From positions 744,001 through 808,000 of the forward strand of contig NZ_CANMOO010000002.1 of the NCBI RefSeq assembly GCF_947499585.1: 64,000 nucleotides of DNA, given 5' to 3'. Position 1 is the first letter of the stretch. Each line of letters begins with the position of its first letter. Made by a program: the position numbers and the translations under genes. Source of the DNA: an uncultured Allomuricauda sp. (GTDB lineage: Bacteria; Bacteroidota; Bacteroidia; Flavobacteriales; Flavobacteriaceae). The notes beneath the pieces are model-generated. The model ran no database searches, was not told the origin of the DNA, and saw only the letters and a program-made list of their open reading frames with translations. Of this stretch, positions 25,171 through 34,285 are shown in pieces.

Positions 25171-26262
25171 ATGTATTACATAAAACCTCATATACTAATT
25201 GAAAAGATTAGCGTAAGCTCAATTAAAAAATTTCCCATTGGAAAGGAAGTTTTAATAATATGTTCTAATACTGTTGGTAAAAGTCATGGAGTGAATGATA
25301 TTTTTGAGAGGTTAAGAAGTGATTCTCGATTACATATTTTCAACCATATAAGGCCGGACGCTCCTTTTGAAGATATTGACTTGGTTTTAGAGAAATTAAA
25401 AGAGATAAAACTAGATAGTATTATAGCAATTGGAGGCGGTTCTACTATTGATGCAGCAAAAGCATTATCGGTGGCATTTGGCAACACTTCTTACAAGGAT
25501 GTTTTTTATGGCAGAAGCCCAATACCGACAGAAAAAATTAAACTTTTAGCGATACCAACTACAGCAGGTACAGGAGCAGAATTATCTTTTGGCGCTATTC
25601 TTTATGACAAGATAAATGGAAAGAAAGGTGGAATTAGAGGCGAAATTGTACAGCCGGATTATGTTCTTATTGATGCTAATTTACATAATGGCTGCCCGAC
25701 CGCTCTTAAAGCAGAAGTGGGTTTTGACTGTTTAACGCATGCTATAGAAACATATATTTCTAAAAAAAGCACTGCATTAGTAAGGGTTCAATCCATAAAC
25801 TGTATCAAAACAATATTTCAACACTTGGTTCCGGCATGTGAAAATGATTCACTAGAAGACATGGAAAAAGTAGCCATAGTATCTACCCTTATGGGCATTA
25901 ATCTTGCATTTAGCTCTACTTGCCTACCACATAGAATACAATATGTAATTGGGCCAATGACTGGGACAAGCCATGCTCAAGGCCTTATTGCCATTTACAA
26001 AGGTTGGTTAAAACATTTACGGCAAGAGAATATCAAGGCATTGAAGTCATTGGCTTCAGACCTTAACCTGACAGTAGACCAGTTTATTGAAAAAGTAGAT
26101 AAATTAAAGAACGAACTCAATATAAATTTTGGAATCACTAAACTGGGGTTACATGAGCATAATATTAATGAAATAGCCAACAAGGTTTCGGGAAATATGG
26201 AGGCCGACCCTTCTTACAAAGACACCACCAGTATCAATAATGTTTTAAAATTAGCACTATAA
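25171..26262 (+). CDS. Iron-containing alcohol dehydrogenase family protein
   Basis: Group III NAD(P)-dependent dehydrogenase of 363 aa. The cofactor loop GGGSTIDAAK is at 88-97 and PTTAGTGAE at 129-137. The metal ligands are all present: Asp186 and His190 in GFDCLTHAIE, His254 in CLPHR and His268 in TSHAQGL. Such enzymes reduce short aldehydes or ketones (for example glycerol or phosphonoacetaldehyde reductases). It starts 2 bp after the kinase gene and its stop overlaps the nucleotidyltransferase start by 1 bp. Its likely job is to reduce a sugar carbonyl to a polyol before activation. Confidence 0.92.
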   Translation: MYYIKPHILIEKISVSSIKKFPIGKEVLIICSNTVGKSHGVNDIFERLRSDSRLHIFNHIRPDAPFEDIDLVLEKLKEIKLDSIIAIGGGSTIDAAKALSVAFGNTSYKDVFYGRSPIPTEKIKLLAIPTTAGTGAELSFGAILYDKINGKKGGIRGEIVQPDYVLIDANLHNGCPTALKAEVGFDCLTHAIETYISKKSTALVRVQSINCIKTIFQHLVPACENDSLEDMEKVAIVSTLMGINLAFSSTCLPHRIQYVIGPMTGTSHAQGLIAIYKGWLKHLRQENIKALKSLASDLNLTVDQFIEKVDKLKNELNINFGITKLGLHEHNINEIANKVSGNMEADPSYKDTTSINNVLKLAL

Positions 26263-26978
26263 TGGTTGCAATAGTAATGGCCGCAGGCAAGGGAAGTAGA
26301 CTAGGGGAATATACAACTGAGTTACCAAAAAGTTTATTACCCTTGGACGACAATGGAAACACGCTTTTAGACTATAATCTTAGGGTTTTAGAAAAAATCG
26401 GGATTCAAAAAATTTTAATAGTCACAGGGTTCAACAGCCAATTGATAGAAAGACACACGGGAAACAATGCTAAAGTGGAAATCATATACAATCCTTTTTG
26501 GAATCATTGTAATGTGCTAGGTTCCCTTTATATGGCGCTAGACCATATTAAGGAAGACTTTCTTTTTCTTCATGCAGATACGTTAGCTGACTATGAAATT
26601 TGGCAAATGCTTACGGAAAGCAGCGGAGACATGGTGCTTCCTTATGAAAACAAGGAATGCGGAGACGAAGAAATGAAAGTGGTATTGGACAATGATAATA
26701 ATCTTTTGGACATTACTAAAGAAGTGGCCCCGGAAAAAGCACAGGGAGAATTTTTGGGAATCGCAAAATTTAGTAAAGAAACAATACCTTACTTTAAAAG
26801 TAGGGCAGAAGAGCTTTTTAAGATTGGGAATTTAAACCATTATATGGAATCAGTAGTACAAAGTGCGATTGATAATGATTCTATATCCATAAAGGTTTTA
26901 GATATTCTGAAACATAAGTTTGTTGAGGTAGATTTTGAAGAGGATTATTTAAGGGCAAAAGAATTATTTGGTAGCTAG
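26262..26978 (+). CDS. LicC/PntC-like nucleotidyltransferase (probable CTP-dependent)
   Basis: Protein of 238 aa with the nucleotidyltransferase signature AIVMAAGKGSRLG and LPKSLLP at the N-terminus. The segment YNPFWNHCNVLGSLYMA matches the YNPxYxxxNNxxSLxxA pattern of LicC and PntC cytidylyltransferases. FLFLHADTL supplies the metal-binding Asp, and the end KFVEVDFEEDYLRAKELF is also typical. LicC activates phosphocholine and PntC activates aminoethylphosphonate with CTP. Here the likely substrate is the polyol phosphate made by the three upstream genes (inference). About 105 bp without a gene follow. Confidence 0.85.
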   Translation: MVAIVMAAGKGSRLGEYTTELPKSLLPLDDNGNTLLDYNLRVLEKIGIQKILIVTGFNSQLIERHTGNNAKVEIIYNPFWNHCNVLGSLYMALDHIKEDFLFLHADTLADYEIWQMLTESSGDMVLPYENKECGDEEMKVVLDNDNNLLDITKEVAPEKAQGEFLGIAKFSKETIPYFKSRAEELFKIGNLNHYMESVVQSAIDNDSISIKVLDILKHKFVEVDFEEDYLRAKELFGS

Positions 26979-27084
26979 ACTATTAGTTATAGACAAAATA
27001 TCTTTAAAATCATACGCAACTGCTCTTTACTTCTCTTTAGAAAAGGGTCGCTCCGTAATATTCTAAATCTGGAATAAGAATTTC

Positions 27085-28335
27085 ATGAAAAAATCAATTC
27101 TAAAGAATGTTTTAGTAAAGAATTTTCTAGCATTGTCAACAATACAAATTGCTAATATAATCTTACCATTTATTACACTACCATATTTAGCACGAGTATT
27201 AGGAGTTTCAAATTATGGAGTAGTTTTTATGGTGTATTCAGTAATGCAGCTCCTATTTGTTCTAAATGATTATGGCTTCAATTTGTCTGCAACCAAAGAA
27301 GTATCTAATCATAGACTTGACATAAGAAAAGTAAATGAAATTTTCAGCAGTATTATTAGCATAAAAATCGTACTTCTATTGATTACATTTTTATTGTTGA
27401 TGCTATTAGGTATTGCAGTACCTGTTATAAGCGAGCATAGAGAAGCTTATTTTTTAGGCTTCGGCATGGTCGTCGGTCAGACCTTTACCCCTATATGGCT
27501 GTTTCAGGGAATGGAAAGGATGAAATATATTACGATTGTTAACCTAGTTTCGAAGCTAACGTTTACGATATTAATTTTTGTAGTAATCGATAGCTCTGAG
27601 GACTATATATTTGTCCCGTTGTTATATTCAATAGGATTTACGATAGCCGGGTTTGTATCAATTTATTTGGCAAAGAAAGAGTTTGGCGTTTATTTTTCAA
27701 TACCTAAATGGTTTCAAATCAAGGAGCAATTGAATAACAGTACCCAGTATTTTTTATCTAGGGCTTCAATTGCAGTGTACACCTCTGGAAATAATTTTAT
27801 AGTCGGTATATTTTTAGGTGAATATTATGCTGGCATTTTTGGGGTTGCTGAGAAATTATATACAGCAATGATAGTAGTGTACACCCCTTTATCCGATGCA
27901 ATTTATCCGTTTATGGTTAAGAAGCGCGACATGGAACTTTTTAAAAAAATATTCGTTGGTGTTATTTTGGTAAACTTAACTGTCATAACGTTTACCTATT
28001 TTTTTTCTGGGGAAATCGTCAACATTATATTTGGTGATGGATATAGTGAAAGTGCTGAATTATTGAAATATTTTTGTTTGCTTGCGTTTGTTATCGTTCC
28101 GACTATTTTTATAGGCTATCCTTTACTTGGTGCCTTTGGCTATGAAAAACATGCTAATTATAGCGTGGTTGCCGGTAGTATAATACATTTTTTAGTGTTG
28201 TTGATAATTTATCCGAATTTAACAATTTACCTTATGGCCCTCTTATTAATCCTTACACAGGTAATCGTTTTTTTAGTTAGAATGCATGGAGTTCAAAAAT
28301 TAATTAAATTAAATAGTTTGAAATCAAACAATTAG
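27085..28335 (+). CDS. wzx: Wzx-type oligosaccharide flippase
   Basis: Protein of 416 aa with about 12 hydrophobic helices, of the polysaccharide-transport (RfbX/MATE-like) family. The N-terminus NFLALSTIQIANIILPFITLPYLARVLG is characteristic. It flips undecaprenyl-diphosphate-linked repeat units to the periplasmic side of the inner membrane. Surrounding genes (initiating transferase, polymerase, Wzz-like protein) make a Wzx/Wzy pathway. The gene is very AT-rich. The substrate is unknown. Confidence 0.88.
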   Translation: MKKSILKNVLVKNFLALSTIQIANIILPFITLPYLARVLGVSNYGVVFMVYSVMQLLFVLNDYGFNLSATKEVSNHRLDIRKVNEIFSSIISIKIVLLLITFLLLMLLGIAVPVISEHREAYFLGFGMVVGQTFTPIWLFQGMERMKYITIVNLVSKLTFTILIFVVIDSSEDYIFVPLLYSIGFTIAGFVSIYLAKKEFGVYFSIPKWFQIKEQLNNSTQYFLSRASIAVYTSGNNFIVGIFLGEYYAGIFGVAEKLYTAMIVVYTPLSDAIYPFMVKKRDMELFKKIFVGVILVNLTVITFTYFFSGEIVNIIFGDGYSESAELLKYFCLLAFVIVPTIFIGYPLLGAFGYEKHANYSVVAGSIIHFLVLLIIYPNLTIYLMALLLILTQVIVFLVRMHGVQKLIKLNSLKSNN

Positions 28336-28338
28336 ACT

Positions 28339-29556
28339 ATGCTAATAAAGGGTATAAGATATTTTATTACCATAGTGATAGGTGGGCCTATTTATTTGAT
28401 TTCAAAAATATTTCCTAAGAAAAAAGACCTTACCGTGATAGGGTCCAATCTTGGGTTGCACTTTGCCGATAACCCTAAATACTATTATATTCAATACTAC
28501 ACCTCCTCTTCGCCCAAAAATCGAAATTTAGTTTGGATTTCGAAGAACAAAGATGTTGTAAACATGCTAAATAATTTGGATTTACCTGCGGAATACCTAT
28601 ACTCTTCAAAAGGCATTTACATGTGTTTAAGGGCAAGCAATGCCATTATTTCGCATCAACTCACCGATATAAACGGTAGTTTGGTGGGAGGGGCTAAAAT
28701 TGTACAATTATGGCATGCCATGGCCTTGAGAAAAGTGGGGTACGGCGGAGACTGGTATGATGATAATTTCAAAGGAAAATTCAGGAAATTCATAGCAGAA
28801 TACTTACCGTACTCCTATTACATGACCTGTGATTATCTCTTGGCACCTTGTCAGAAAGCCAAGGAAAATTCTTATGAAGCATTTTCTTTTTCTTTTAGAA
28901 ACAATAAGATTCAAGAGAATATATTTATTGCAAGACAGCCTAGAACATTGTGTTTGGAAGAAGATTTTGTGTTGCCCGAAAATTTCTTTCCTGAAAAGAT
29001 TATGTTAGAGTCAATCAATCAAAAATATGATAAAATAGTATCATGGTTGCCTACTCAAAGAAGACAATTTGGAAAAACAATTATAGATGTAATTAAAGAT
29101 TCAAGCTTAAATTTAAAAGAGCTAAATGAATTTTGTCGTCATAGAAATTGGCTATTTATTATAAAAGCGCATTTTTTAGACCTAGAAGAAGTTAATGAAA
29201 TAGCCAAGGAATTCAATAATATTTTTACATATGAGTACGCAGACCCTTATCCAATGTTAAAATTTACAGATGTTTTAATAACTGATTACTCTAGTGTTTT
29301 TTTTGATTTTATTTTGGTTGATAGACCAATTTTGTTTATGAGTTATGATTTAGAAGAATATAGAAACACCGCTAAATTTTATTATGAATACGAAGATTTG
29401 CAAATTGGCCCTATTTTTAGAGCTTGGAGTCAAATTTTAGAAGAACTAGTTTATATCGACACAGAAAATGACAGGTTTAAGAACCAAAGAAACCAAACTT
29501 TAAAAAGTTTTGAATTTGAAACTTCACCAGTAATCAAATTTCCTAATGAAATTTAG
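28339..29556 (+). CDS. CDP-glycerol glycerophosphotransferase (TagF/TagB-like) family protein
   Basis: Protein of 405 aa. Transferases of this family move a polyol phosphate from a CDP-polyol to a sugar or polyol acceptor; they are best known from teichoic acid synthesis. Visible signatures: IVQLWHAMALRKVGYGG with His126 where TagF has its WHG motif, FIIKAHFL supplying the second His region, and TDYSSVFFDFILVDRPILF at 315-333, the CDP-binding loop. A short hydrophobic N-terminus suggests membrane association. Its presence behind a LicC-like enzyme suggests the polymer contains polyol-phosphate diester links. It overlaps the next gene by 11 bp. Confidence 0.85.
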   Translation: MLIKGIRYFITIVIGGPIYLISKIFPKKKDLTVIGSNLGLHFADNPKYYYIQYYTSSSPKNRNLVWISKNKDVVNMLNNLDLPAEYLYSSKGIYMCLRASNAIISHQLTDINGSLVGGAKIVQLWHAMALRKVGYGGDWYDDNFKGKFRKFIAEYLPYSYYMTCDYLLAPCQKAKENSYEAFSFSFRNNKIQENIFIARQPRTLCLEEDFVLPENFFPEKIMLESINQKYDKIVSWLPTQRRQFGKTIIDVIKDSSLNLKELNEFCRHRNWLFIIKAHFLDLEEVNEIAKEFNNIFTYEYADPYPMLKFTDVLITDYSSVFFDFILVDRPILFMSYDLEEYRNTAKFYYEYEDLQIGPIFRAWSQILEELVYIDTENDRFKNQRNQTLKSFEFETSPVIKFPNEI

Positions 29557-30802
29557 TCAGCAATTAGCCATTAAAGAAATTTTACTGATTATTCTGGTTA
29601 TTCTTAGTATTCATTTCACCGAGTTTAAAATTGGGGTAGTTAAATTATCTGAAATCATTTTATTATTGCTACCCCCATTCTTTTATTCCAGAAAAATCAA
29701 CAAATGGTGTTTATACTTTTATTTTTTATTCTTTACATGGCTGGGGATTTCGCTATTTCTTAACTTATTTAGAGAATTGCCACCACTAAAAGGTCTATCA
29801 TTACTTAAAAGCCCTTATTTGATTACAATTGGCAGATTTTTGGAATTAATTGCTTGTGTAAACCTAGTAGCTATTACTCATTTTTATTTTAAAAGTAAAT
29901 CTGGGGAGTATATAGTTCGATTTGTAAAGAGAATTGTTTTTATATCATTCGTGTTAATAATTTTCAATTCACTTACATATTTGTTGGTCACTAAGGGGGT
30001 GTTGTCAAATTCTAGTTTGGTATATATAACTTCAAGTAACTATTTTAGATTAAAGGGAGGATTTATTGAAGGAGGACCTTATGGTTTAATGCTTTCCTTT
30101 GTTTTTGTATTATCATTTTTGTACCGGTCAAGATTCAATTTAGTAATAAGGACTTTCATAATCTTTAATATTGTTTTCTTGGCAAAATCTAAGGCCGGCA
30201 TATTACTCTTAGTAATCTGGGCGGTCATCTATTATTATAAGACGGTTTACAGGAAAATCAAAAGCCTTAGCTTCATAGTTCTGATGATAGGAGGTGTCAT
30301 CGCAGTATTTGCTTTTGCAAAATTGGCCAATGTGTATATAGAACACATCCAGAATATGGAGAAGTATGTAATTCAAAGACCAGAAGACACTAATTTAATT
30401 ATGGGCAGAATTGCAGGTTCTCACATAGCTCCAAAAATGGTTCTGGATAATCCTATTTTTGGCATAGGATTAGGGAATTACCCTATTGAGAGAAATTTAA
30501 AGAAGTATCGTAGTTTCATTCCTGAATCGCCGCCAGGCAAGACAGATGCACATGGCCTTGGCGGTATTTTTCAACTAATGGTAGATGGTGGTGTATTTAT
30601 TTTATTCTTATTTATTCTTATTTTAATTTATTTGATAAAGAAGACGTTGGTTTTAAGGAATGGTATGGAGATATTTTTATTTGTATTTCCTTGTTTTTTC
30701 CTAACAGGAGTTCAGATTTATTTTTTATACCCATGGTTTTTACTTGGCATAATAATTTCATTAAATGAAAAAGCAGATTCGAAAAGAAGATTTAGTAGTT
30801 GA
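29546..30802 (+). CDS. O-antigen polymerase/ligase family membrane protein (Wzy candidate 1)
   Basis: Protein of 418 aa with about 10-12 transmembrane helices and the family pattern of a large periplasmic loop ending near NPIFGIGLGNYPIERN, then SPPGKTDAHGLGGIFQLMVDGG (the conserved His region). Likely polymerises or transfers lipid-linked repeat units in the periplasm. It overlaps both neighbours (11 and 38 bp). A second protein of the same superfamily lies at 31882, so the polymerase and ligase roles cannot be assigned from sequence. Confidence 0.8.
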   Translation: MKFSQQLAIKEILLIILVILSIHFTEFKIGVVKLSEIILLLLPPFFYSRKINKWCLYFYFLFFTWLGISLFLNLFRELPPLKGLSLLKSPYLITIGRFLELIACVNLVAITHFYFKSKSGEYIVRFVKRIVFISFVLIIFNSLTYLLVTKGVLSNSSLVYITSSNYFRLKGGFIEGGPYGLMLSFVFVLSFLYRSRFNLVIRTFIIFNIVFLAKSKAGILLLVIWAVIYYYKTVYRKIKSLSFIVLMIGGVIAVFAFAKLANVYIEHIQNMEKYVIQRPEDTNLIMGRIAGSHIAPKMVLDNPIFGIGLGNYPIERNLKKYRSFIPESPPGKTDAHGLGGIFQLMVDGGVFILFLFILILIYLIKKTLVLRNGMEIFLFVFPCFFLTGVQIYFLYPWFLLGIIISLNEKADSKRRFSS

Positions 30803-31895
30803 CGCCAGAATGATTAACAGTTCGGGCATTGGCACATATTTAAAAAATATTTTGCCAATAATTTCCAATAATTTTAATCTAACACTGTTAGGGGATTTAA
30901 AAGAACTGGCTAGCTTTGAGTGGACAAAAGGATTGAAAATAATAGAATTCAACTTAAAAATATACTCACTAAAGGAGCAGTTACTATACCCGTTTATAAT
31001 TCCTAAAACAGATCTCTTCTGGTGTCCACATTTTAATGCTCCTTTTTTACCTATAAGGGCAAAGAAAATGTTGACAACTATATATGACGTAAACCATTTA
31101 GCCAATAAAGAAAGTAGTTCCTTTGCAAAATGGATTTATGCAAAACTACTATACGCTTTGGCCGTAAGAAAAAGTGAGAAAATAATCACTATTTCCAAAT
31201 TCTCAAAAGCAGAATTATTGAAGTATACTAATGCCAAAACAAAAAAGATAAAAATTGTTTACTGTGGAGTTGATTTTGTAAAATTTACCAATGTTTATCA
31301 AAACCTAGAATATGAAGTTCCTGAAAAATATATTCTTTATGTCGGAAATATAAAACCTCACAAAAACCTTCTTACTTTGTTGAAGGCATACAAAATTTTG
31401 CCAGAGAATACAAAACAGACCTATAAATTAGTTATTTTAGGAAAAAAAGAAGGCTTTATAACCCCAGATTTAGAGATTTTTAAATTTATTGAAGAACATA
31501 GCCTTATGAAATATATATTTTTTACGGGATATGTTGAAGATTATGAAGTTCCATTAATATACCAAAAAGCTAGTTTGTTTGTATTTCCATCTCTTTATGA
31601 GGGGTTTGGACTGCCTGTATTGGAGGCTATGGCAAGTGGAGTGCCAGTTTTAACGTCCAATGCAACAAGCCTCCCAGAAGTTGGTGGAGAAGCTGCTATG
31701 TATTTTGACCCTACTAATTTCAATGAGCTTTCTGTAAAAATTCAAGAATTTGTATTAAATCAAGAATTAGGAAAAATGTATGTAAGAAAAGGAAAGCTAC
31801 AAGCTAGACGTTTTTCTTGGGAGACTGCTGGCAAAAGACATATTGAAATTATTGATGACCTTATAAACGAAAGCAGTACCCATGGTGCAACTTAA
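30765..31895 (+). CDS. GT4 family glycosyltransferase (1)
   Basis: GT-B fold glycosyltransferase of 376 aa. The N-terminal domain starts DARMINSSGIGTYLKNILP, a pattern common in mannosyl- or rhamnosyl-transferases; the linker YVGNIKPHKNLLTLLKAY and the nucleotide-sugar site SLYEGFGLPVLEAMASGVPVL (E-x7-E type) are intact. It acts on the cytoplasmic face, adding a sugar to the lipid-linked unit. With gmd and a reductase in the locus, a GDP-6-deoxyhexose donor is plausible but unproven. Confidence 0.9.
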   Translation: MKKQIRKEDLVVDARMINSSGIGTYLKNILPIISNNFNLTLLGDLKELASFEWTKGLKIIEFNLKIYSLKEQLLYPFIIPKTDLFWCPHFNAPFLPIRAKKMLTTIYDVNHLANKESSSFAKWIYAKLLYALAVRKSEKIITISKFSKAELLKYTNAKTKKIKIVYCGVDFVKFTNVYQNLEYEVPEKYILYVGNIKPHKNLLTLLKAYKILPENTKQTYKLVILGKKEGFITPDLEIFKFIEEHSLMKYIFFTGYVEDYEVPLIYQKASLFVFPSLYEGFGLPVLEAMASGVPVLTSNATSLPEVGGEAAMYFDPTNFNELSVKIQEFVLNQELGKMYVRKGKLQARRFSWETAGKRHIEIIDDLINESSTHGAT

Positions 31896-33150
31896 CTTTA
31901 GTCTAAATAGGTTATGGTCTTTTGTACTCTATTCGCTTGCTCTATTTCCTCTACTACCAAAGGGTTTAGAAAGTATATTGTTAATATGTTTCACTATTTT
32001 ATCTTTTCTGCTATATTTTAAAAAAAAAAGATATAACAGAGATGTTTTTGGTGTAAAAGATTTTTTTTTAGTTGTTTTACTTTCTTCTATTTTTTTAATT
32101 TATGCTGTAAGTATCTGCTACTCTTCTAATTGGGAAAAGGGAATAAGTCAAACGATAAGAGTAATTCCAATAGCATCTTTTCCTCTTATTTTTGGATTTT
32201 TAAGAAAAGATTGTCTGAGCGAGAATGAAATAGACTACATTAAATATATATACATATTCGCAGTAAGCTCAGGCCTAATATATTTGAATATCTCTTCATT
32301 GAACAAATTGTATTTTTCAAATAGTTCTCATTGGGAAATAAGGCAATATCTTGAAATGGTTTCAGATGTGCATGGAACGTATATGTCTCTTTGGGTCGGT
32401 TTTGGGGTGCTTATTTTATTTTCATTAATAGTTAACTGGGCGGTCGGTCAAAAGTTAAAATTAATTATTGCTGGAATGGTCTTGATTATCTACTTTCTTT
32501 ATTGGCAAATAACCATTGGTGCTAGAATGCCTCTTATTATGACTATAATACTATGCTGTATTTATCTTTTTTTTAGGGTTAAGTCTAGTTTACGATATAT
32601 TCTGGTTTTCTTTTTACTAAGTGGCTTCATTCTTTTTCTAAATTTGTCAGAATCTAATTTTATGCAAAGGGTCGAAAATGTATTTAATGTAGAACACTCT
32701 TTGCCCAGTGGCGATTATAGTCTAAATTTTGAAGACATTTCATCAGAAGATATTAGAAAGGGCATTTTTCTTTGTAGCTGGCAGCTTATAAAGAAATCCC
32801 CATTAGTAGGCTATGGGGTTGGTGATGTACAGTTCAATCTGGATCAGTGTTATCAAGAAAGAATCCCTAGCAATGTGTATCAAAAATTCCTTTATAATAG
32901 CCATAATCAATATCTTCATGTTGTGTTAGTTGGAGGAGCATTTGCTTTGGCCGTATTTTTAATGAGTCTTTTTGTTGTTTTATATATTTCATACTGGAAA
33001 TCTGATTATTTGCTTTTTTCTTTTACTATTCTAACAATGGCTTGTTTTATGACAGAAAACTTAATCAGTAGGCATGACGGAATTATTTTTTACAGTTTAT
33101 TCAATTCAATTTTAATTTTTAGCAAGAATGAAAAAGGCCTTAGTGCATGA
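31882..33150 (+). CDS. O-antigen polymerase/ligase family membrane protein (Wzy candidate 2)
   Basis: Protein of 422 aa with about 11 hydrophobic helices, a large periplasmic loop and the motif SPLVGYGVGDVQFNLDQCY followed by NSHNQYLHVVLVGG, typical of the O-antigen ligase/polymerase superfamily. It overlaps the upstream GT4 gene by 14 bp and the next GT4 gene by 23 bp. The coding sequence contains A10 and T9 runs only 31 bases apart, a possible slippage site. Whether this or the 29546 gene is the Wzy is undecided. Confidence 0.8.
   Translation: MVQLNFSLNRLWSFVLYSLALFPLLPKGLESILLICFTILSFLLYFKKKRYNRDVFGVKDFFLVVLLSSIFLIYAVSICYSSNWEKGISQTIRVIPIASFPLIFGFLRKDCLSENEIDYIKYIYIFAVSSGLIYLNISSLNKLYFSNSSHWEIRQYLEMVSDVHGTYMSLWVGFGVLILFSLIVNWAVGQKLKLIIAGMVLIIYFLYWQITIGARMPLIMTIILCCIYLFFRVKSSLRYILVFFLLSGFILFLNLSESNFMQRVENVFNVEHSLPSGDYSLNFEDISSEDIRKGIFLCSWQLIKKSPLVGYGVGDVQFNLDQCYQERIPSNVYQKFLYNSHNQYLHVVLVGGAFALAVFLMSLFVVLYISYWKSDYLLFSFTILTMACFMTENLISRHDGIIFYSLFNSILIFSKNEKGLSA
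32020..32069. repeat. A10 and T9 homopolymer runs within the wzy-like gene
   Basis: A run of 10 A (32020-32029) and a run of 9 T (32061-32069) lie inside the same coding sequence, in frame as written (F-K-K-K-R and D-F-F-L). Runs of this length can slip during replication and switch a gene on and off; the genome is AT-rich, so chance is also possible. Confidence 0.6.
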
Positions 33151-34285
33151 TTGGTATACCGTATATGGGGGCGCAGAAAGATGTGTAGAAAGCTTTACAA
33201 ATATTTGGGATGATTTTAATCACTTTTCATTGGTGGATGATTTATCAGATGAAAACAGAAATATTATTCTAAAAGGTAAATCAACAACAAATTCATTTAT
33301 TCAAAAATTACCTTTTGGAAAGAGTAAATATAGAAGCTATCTGCCATTGTTTCCACTGGCTGTTGAGCAATTTGACCTCACCAAGTATGACTTAATAATA
33401 TCATCATCATCATCAGTAGCCAAAGGGGTATTGACCAGGCATGATCAATTGCATATTTCTTATGTTTATTCTCCTGTAAGGTATGCGTGGGATTTATATC
33501 ATCAGTATTTACGTGAATCCGGTCTTGAAACTGGAGTCAAAGGATTTTTGGTTAAATATTTTTTACATAAACTTAGATTATGGGATTATGCTACCGCAAA
33601 TAGGCCTGATTACTATATTGCAATCTCCAATTATGTGGCTAAACGAATTAAGAAAATATATAACAAGGAAGCAATTGTAATTTACCCTCCTGTAGATACA
33701 AAATCATTTACAATTTCTGAAATTACGGAGGACTACTATGTCACTTGTTCTAGGATGGTTCCATACAAAAAGATAGATTTAATAGTTGAGGCTTTTTCCA
33801 AAACGGATAAAAGATTAATTGTTGTTGGGGATGGTCCAGACTATAATAAAATAGAGAGACTTAAGACCTCAAACATTGAACTCCTTGGTTTTCTTGAAAA
33901 GAATAAAGTGTTAGATTTAATTAAAAAGGCTAAAGCCTTTATATTTGCTGCCGAAGAAGATTTTGGTATTGCACCAATAGAGGCACAGGCTGCAGGAGTT
34001 CCTGTAATAGCATTTGGAGAAGGCGGAATATTGGAAACAGTAAATGGACAATTTCCTAATGGGGATATATCAATCGAAAATATTACGGGAGTATTTTTTA
34101 AAAATCAAGATTCAGAATCTCTTTTGGCGGCAGTAGACTTTTTCGAAAAAAATATCCAAATTTTTGATAAGAATTTGATAAGACAAAACGCGCAGAAGTT
34201 CAGTGTAGAGAGGTTCGAAAAGGAATTCAAGCAAAAGATAGAAGAACTTTACGAAAATTGGAAAAACAATAAAGGAGTAAAATGA
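33128..34285 (+). CDS. GT4 family glycosyltransferase (2)
   Basis: GT-B glycosyltransferase of 385 aa. It begins [20 protein letters not shown], a start shared with WbaZ-type mannosyl/rhamnosyltransferases, and has [35 protein letters not shown] and the donor site [25 protein letters not shown]. It uses a nucleotide sugar to extend the repeat unit on undecaprenyl diphosphate. Overlaps: 23 bp with the polymerase gene upstream and 4 bp with gmd downstream. Confidence 0.9.
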   Translation: MKKALVHDWYTVYGGAERCVESFTNIWDDFNHFSLVDDLSDENRNIILKGKSTTNSFIQKLPFGKSKYRSYLPLFPLAVEQFDLTKYDLIISSSSSVAKGVLTRHDQLHISYVYSPVRYAWDLYHQYLRESGLETGVKGFLVKYFLHKLRLWDYATANRPDYYIAISNYVAKRIKKIYNKEAIVIYPPVDTKSFTISEITEDYYVTCSRMVPYKKIDLIVEAFSKTDKRLIVVGDGPDYNKIERLKTSNIELLGFLEKNKVLDLIKKAKAFIFAAEEDFGIAPIEAQAAGVPVIAFGEGGILETVNGQFPNGDISIENITGVFFKNQDSESLLAAVDFFEKNIQIFDKNLIRQNAQKFSVERFEKEFKQKIEELYENWKNNKGVK

